From positions 1 to 40,427 of the IMG/VR virus record IMGVR_UViG_3300004369_000043: DNA of 40,427 bases, one strand, 5' to 3'. The translations under genes and the position numbers were made by a program. The notes below the pieces were generated by a model. It worked only from the letters and a program-made list of their open reading frames with translations. It was not told the DNA's origin and ran no database searches. Source of the stretch: a virus. Positions 37,590 through 40,427 of this stretch are shown one piece after another. The stretch's first letter is position 1. Each line of letters begins with the position of its first letter.

Positions 37590-39452
37590 ATGGCACAGAC
37601 GATTAAATTAAAGCGCTCGGCTGTAGAAGGCCGTGTGCCAACTGTTTCTGATCTTGAATTAGGTGAAGTTGCCATCAACACCTATGATGGTAAGATATAC
37701 ATTAAAAAAAATGTTTTTGGTACGGAAAGTATTGTACAGATTGCAGGCGAGACCCCCGGGACACAAAGTGCCGTTTGGAAAGAGTATATTTATACTGCAA
37801 CGAGTGGCCAGACAACATTCTCTGGCGCAGATGATAATTCCGAAACTCTTTTTTATATTCCCCAATTTATTCAAGTTTTTCTAAACGGCGTTCTTCTCGA
37901 TCCGAATACCGATTATACAGCTACCTCCGGAGACTCTGTAGTTCTTACGTCCGGTGCTGCTCTTAATGATTTAGTTCAAATTGCTACCTTTGTAAAAATT
38001 GTTGGCTCGTCAGATATGATTACTGACGAGTTTACAGGGGATAATAGCACAACTGATTTTACTCTTTCTGCAAATCCTGACGGTGAAGCAAATACAATTG
38101 TATTTATTGACGGTGTTTATCAGGAAAAAGGAACCTACTCTGTAACTGATGCTACTCTTTCTTTTTCCACGCCCCCCTATACTAATGCTTCGATTGAAGT
38201 TATTATTGGTTCTCGAAACGTAACTATAGATAATCTTGAGGCACTTACACTCAATAGTATTCGATTTACTACAGATCAAACTGGTTCTACTTCGCCCGGC
38301 CAAATTGCTTGGAACACAGATACTGGTACTCTTGAGCTTGGTCTTAATGCGAATGTAAACCTGGAAGTTGGTGAGCAAAATTACTTTCAGGTAAAAGCTG
38401 GAGAGGCTCTTTCAAAAGGCGACGTAGTTTACGCATCTGGTGCTGTAGGAAATTCTGGAAAAATTGAAGTAAGCAAGTACATTGCAAATAACACAATTGA
38501 AGAGCGGTTTGTACTTGGTCTTGCGGCAGAAAATATTGCAAGCGGAGAGTTTGGCTTTGTAATGAGTCTTGGAACTCTCCGCGGTGTTTCTGCAGACGGT
38601 TCTGTACTTACAGTTCCAGAGACTTGGAATGCTGGTACAGTTCTCTATGCTTCTTCGACAGTTGCAGGAGAGCTTACTTCTATAAAGCCTACTGCTCCGA
38701 ACCAAGCAATTCCACTTGCATTTGTAGTTTCTGATAATGCTTCAAATGGTGTTCTTGTAGTTCGTGCTTACGATCTCGGGTTTCATATCGGAGAGCTTCA
38801 CGATGTTTACATTACTTCCGAAAGCGATAATGATATTCTTCAGTGGAACGCTTCTACTTCTCGCTGGGAAAATACTACAAATGTTGATTTTTCAGGTACA
38901 GTCTCTCTCGTAGGAAATGCGAACGAGCTGCGATTTTACGAAGGCTCAAACTATGTAGGTTTTGAAGCTCCCGCTCTTGCTGCGGACCAAATTTGGGTTC
39001 TTCCTGCTACTGACGGCTCCGCGGACCAAGTATTAAAAACGGATGGGGCGGGAAATCTTAGTTGGGGTAGTGCAGGTAGCGGAGGCGCTGAAGCGCCAAC
39101 GCTTGACGACTTTTTAGATTTAACTGGGCAACCAGCTTCTGAGATTATTGTTAGCAATGAGTCAGTAGTAGCCGGGGATGAGAATTGGATTTGGCCGATT
39201 ATGGTCCGTGGTGGAGAGCTTCAAATTAATTCTCAGTCTTGGTCTATAGACGGAGTGGTTAGAACAGGGGATACAATCAAGCTGAGGCTAACAAGCGAAG
39301 CTGAATTTGGCGCTGAAACAAGCGCGACGCTTTACGGACAAGGTTTTACAAAACAATGGAATGTCGCAACCTACCAGTTCCCGCTATTTGTTCCACTTGG
39401 ATCGGATAGCTTAATTGATGCAAGCGGCGACACCTTTAGGGTTCAGGAGTAA
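37590..39452 (+). CDS. Tail fibre protein, 620 aa
   Basis: AGGGGAG before the ATG. The N-terminus (MAQTIKLKRS, then LELGEVAINTYDGKIYIKK) matches the attachment module of the 571-aa fibre. The C-terminal two-thirds are a receptor-binding type region with a WNTDTGTLELGLN segment and a YFQVKAGEALSKGDVVYASG domain common in phage fibres. Together with the preceding fibre it suggests two alternative fibres on one tail tip. Confidence 0.85.
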   Translation: MAQTIKLKRSAVEGRVPTVSDLELGEVAINTYDGKIYIKKNVFGTESIVQIAGETPGTQSAVWKEYIYTATSGQTTFSGADDNSETLFYIPQFIQVFLNGVLLDPNTDYTATSGDSVVLTSGAALNDLVQIATFVKIVGSSDMITDEFTGDNSTTDFTLSANPDGEANTIVFIDGVYQEKGTYSVTDATLSFSTPPYTNASIEVIIGSRNVTIDNLEALTLNSIRFTTDQTGSTSPGQIAWNTDTGTLELGLNANVNLEVGEQNYFQVKAGEALSKGDVVYASGAVGNSGKIEVSKYIANNTIEERFVLGLAAENIASGEFGFVMSLGTLRGVSADGSVLTVPETWNAGTVLYASSTVAGELTSIKPTAPNQAIPLAFVVSDNASNGVLVVRAYDLGFHIGELHDVYITSESDNDILQWNASTSRWENTTNVDFSGTVSLVGNANELRFYEGSNYVGFEAPALAADQIWVLPATDGSADQVLKTDGAGNLSWGSAGSGGAEAPTLDDFLDLTGQPASEIIVSNESVVAGDENWIWPIMVRGGELQINSQSWSIDGVVRTGDTIKLRLTSEAEFGAETSATLYGQGFTKQWNVATYQFPLFVPLGSDSLIDASGDTFRVQE

Positions 39453-39455
39453 TTT

Positions 39456-39755
39456 ATGGCCGATTATATTTCAAGTTTTACCGGCGCGCAGATTGATGCG
39501 GGTATTACTGCCGCCAACAGCGCACAGCAGCCGCCTTCTGAGGGGCCGTTCGTCAACGGCGACAAGACCAAGTTGGATAGCGCGGTACAGCCTAACGATA
39601 ACGTATCGACCCTAACCAACGATGCCGCTTATGTCCCGAGCGATCCAACGGGCGTAACGGGTGCGGATGCCATCACTAATATCATGTCGCTGACGCAAGC
39701 CGAGTACGACGCCATCACGCCCAATGCGTCCACCTTCTATGTGATCGTGGGGTAA
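39456..39755 (+). CDS. Fibre-linker protein, 99 aa
   Basis: GGAG precedes the ATG. The protein is acidic, with an N-terminal MADYISSFTGAQIDAGI segment and a C-terminal SLTQAEYDAI-TP---FYVIVG pattern seen in proteins that come before a terminal tail protein. From here G+C content is much higher than in the fibres before it (34 of 60 in the line at 39541, against 19 of 60 at 36241). Confidence 0.7.
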   Translation: MADYISSFTGAQIDAGITAANSAQQPPSEGPFVNGDKTKLDSAVQPNDNVSTLTNDAAYVPSDPTGVTGADAITNIMSLTQAEYDAITPNASTFYVIVG

Positions 39756-39758
39756 ACG

Positions 39759-40427
39759 ATGGCCCTGCGACTCGGAACAACGACACCTAGCAAGCTCTAC
39801 CTCGGCGCGACCGAGGTGACGAAGGCTTACCTTGGGGCGGGTGAGGTTTATAGCAGCGCGCCTGCGGCATGGACTCCCGCTGAACTTGGTGCGGCCCTCA
39901 CGCTGTGGCTCGACGCTGAAGACGCCAGCACGATTACGCTCAATGGCTCGACCGTCAGTCAATGGTCAGACAAGAGCGGCAACGACAATCATGTGTCCAA
40001 CGGTACGGCAGCAACGCAGCCCGATTACTTGGCTACTGGCTGGAACGGCAAGCCTACGGTGTTCTTCACAAAGGTAGGGGAGGAGTTTTTATTCAAGGCA
40101 GGAGTGTCAAACTTCGCTGCAAACAATGACTTCACGATTGCGTCTGCATTTGAGTTTCTGCAAACCGGCAACAACTGGGACATGATTGCGGGCTGGAGAA
40201 ACACTGCAAATAGTACAGGCGCTGCCGGCACACCAATCTTGCAAGGCCTGTTGACAAGCCAACAAATCGGCATTCACAACACGGACAAAGCAGATACTCG
40301 TATCAAGGTCGATGTCACCACACGGCTCGGCAAGAAAATTGCTACCGCAAGCAGGGCAGGCGGCACAAACGGGAACGGCGGGGCGGTCACGGTAACAAGC
40401 ACTGGATTCAGCCAGCCCACCTACCAA
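39759..40427 (+). CDS. Partial receptor-binding protein with lectin-like domain (runs off window)
   Basis: 223 codons visible, the frame still open at the edge. The N-terminal MALRLGTTTPSKLYLGATEV and KAYLGAGEVYSS module, then a domain with LTLWLDAEDASTITLNGSTV and SQWSDKSGNDNHV, is the concanavalin/LamG-type fold of many phage tip proteins that bind sugars. High G+C and its terminal place suggest a recently acquired host-range gene. The C-terminus is missing. Confidence 0.8.
   Translation, partial: MALRLGTTTPSKLYLGATEVTKAYLGAGEVYSSAPAAWTPAELGAALTLWLDAEDASTITLNGSTVSQWSDKSGNDNHVSNGTAATQPDYLATGWNGKPTVFFTKVGEEFLFKAGVSNFAANNDFTIASAFEFLQTGNNWDMIAGWRNTANSTGAAGTPILQGLLTSQQIGIHNTDKADTRIKVDVTTRLGKKIATASRAGGTNGNGGAVTVTSTGFSQPTYQ

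Noticed and set aside
1-40427. tRNA genes, integrase, attachment sites and ParAB
   Set aside because: I looked for them and saw no convincing cloverleaf, recombinase motif or ParA/ParB motif in the window. Absence by eye is not proof.

Overview
The window is part of a tailed-phage genome with a long, probably siphovirus-type tail. It holds a complete HK97-type head module (TerS, TerL, HNH nuclease, portal, and a protease fused to the major capsid protein). A long tail module follows: two tube proteins, a frameshifted chaperone pair, a 1427-residue tape measure, a distal tail protein, a 2087-residue gpJ-like tip protein with collagen-like repeats, and fibres. The host is inferred to be a marine or aquatic proteobacterium. 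The small-protein families resemble ones I associate with marine phages, promoters are consensus sigma70 sites with 17-bp spacers and no phage RNA polymerase is seen, and one intergenic region carries a chromosomal-type parS palindrome.

Layout: (1) 1-758, a leftward operon of small genes, including two driven by a duplicated promoter/RBS cassette. (2) 813-1574, about 760 bp without a credible gene but dense in signals: three rightward consensus promoters, GC-rich palindromes, four tandem 17-bp repeats and a perfect 16-bp parS. (3) 1575-3862, a leftward, GC-richer operon (small membrane proteins, DnaQ-like exonuclease, HAD phosphatase, HTH-like protein) ending in a strong terminator. (4) 3863-4196, a divergent control region with three 26-bp-spaced repeats and a Fur-box-like site. 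(5) 4197-7477, an island of exported proteins (four or five with signal peptides, one lipoprotein, one membrane coiled coil). (6) 7541-11458, TerS, a block of tiny lysine-rich proteins, three small membrane proteins (holin candidates) and TerL. (7) 11524-19212, head and first tail genes. (8) 19356-40427, the rest of the tail and the adhesion apparatus, with a glycosyltransferase inside it. From about 39456 the G+C content jumps, suggesting a recently exchanged host-range cassette. The last gene runs off the window.

How it works together: rightward late genes are served by host-type promoters at 4142, 7505, 11482, 19276 and 35013 and by UUCG-loop terminators after the capsid and tube genes. 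Many junctions are TAATG or ATGA overlaps that suggest translational coupling. The least explained parts are the parS/repeat/promoter region, which looks like a plasmid-style replication or partition locus without its own ParAB, and the exported-protein island, which pairs a fimbrial-subunit-like protein with a small chaperone-like protein. No integrase, repressor, DNA polymerase, tRNA, CRISPR array or recognisable endolysin was found in the window. Family names are from recall of conserved motifs, not from a search.
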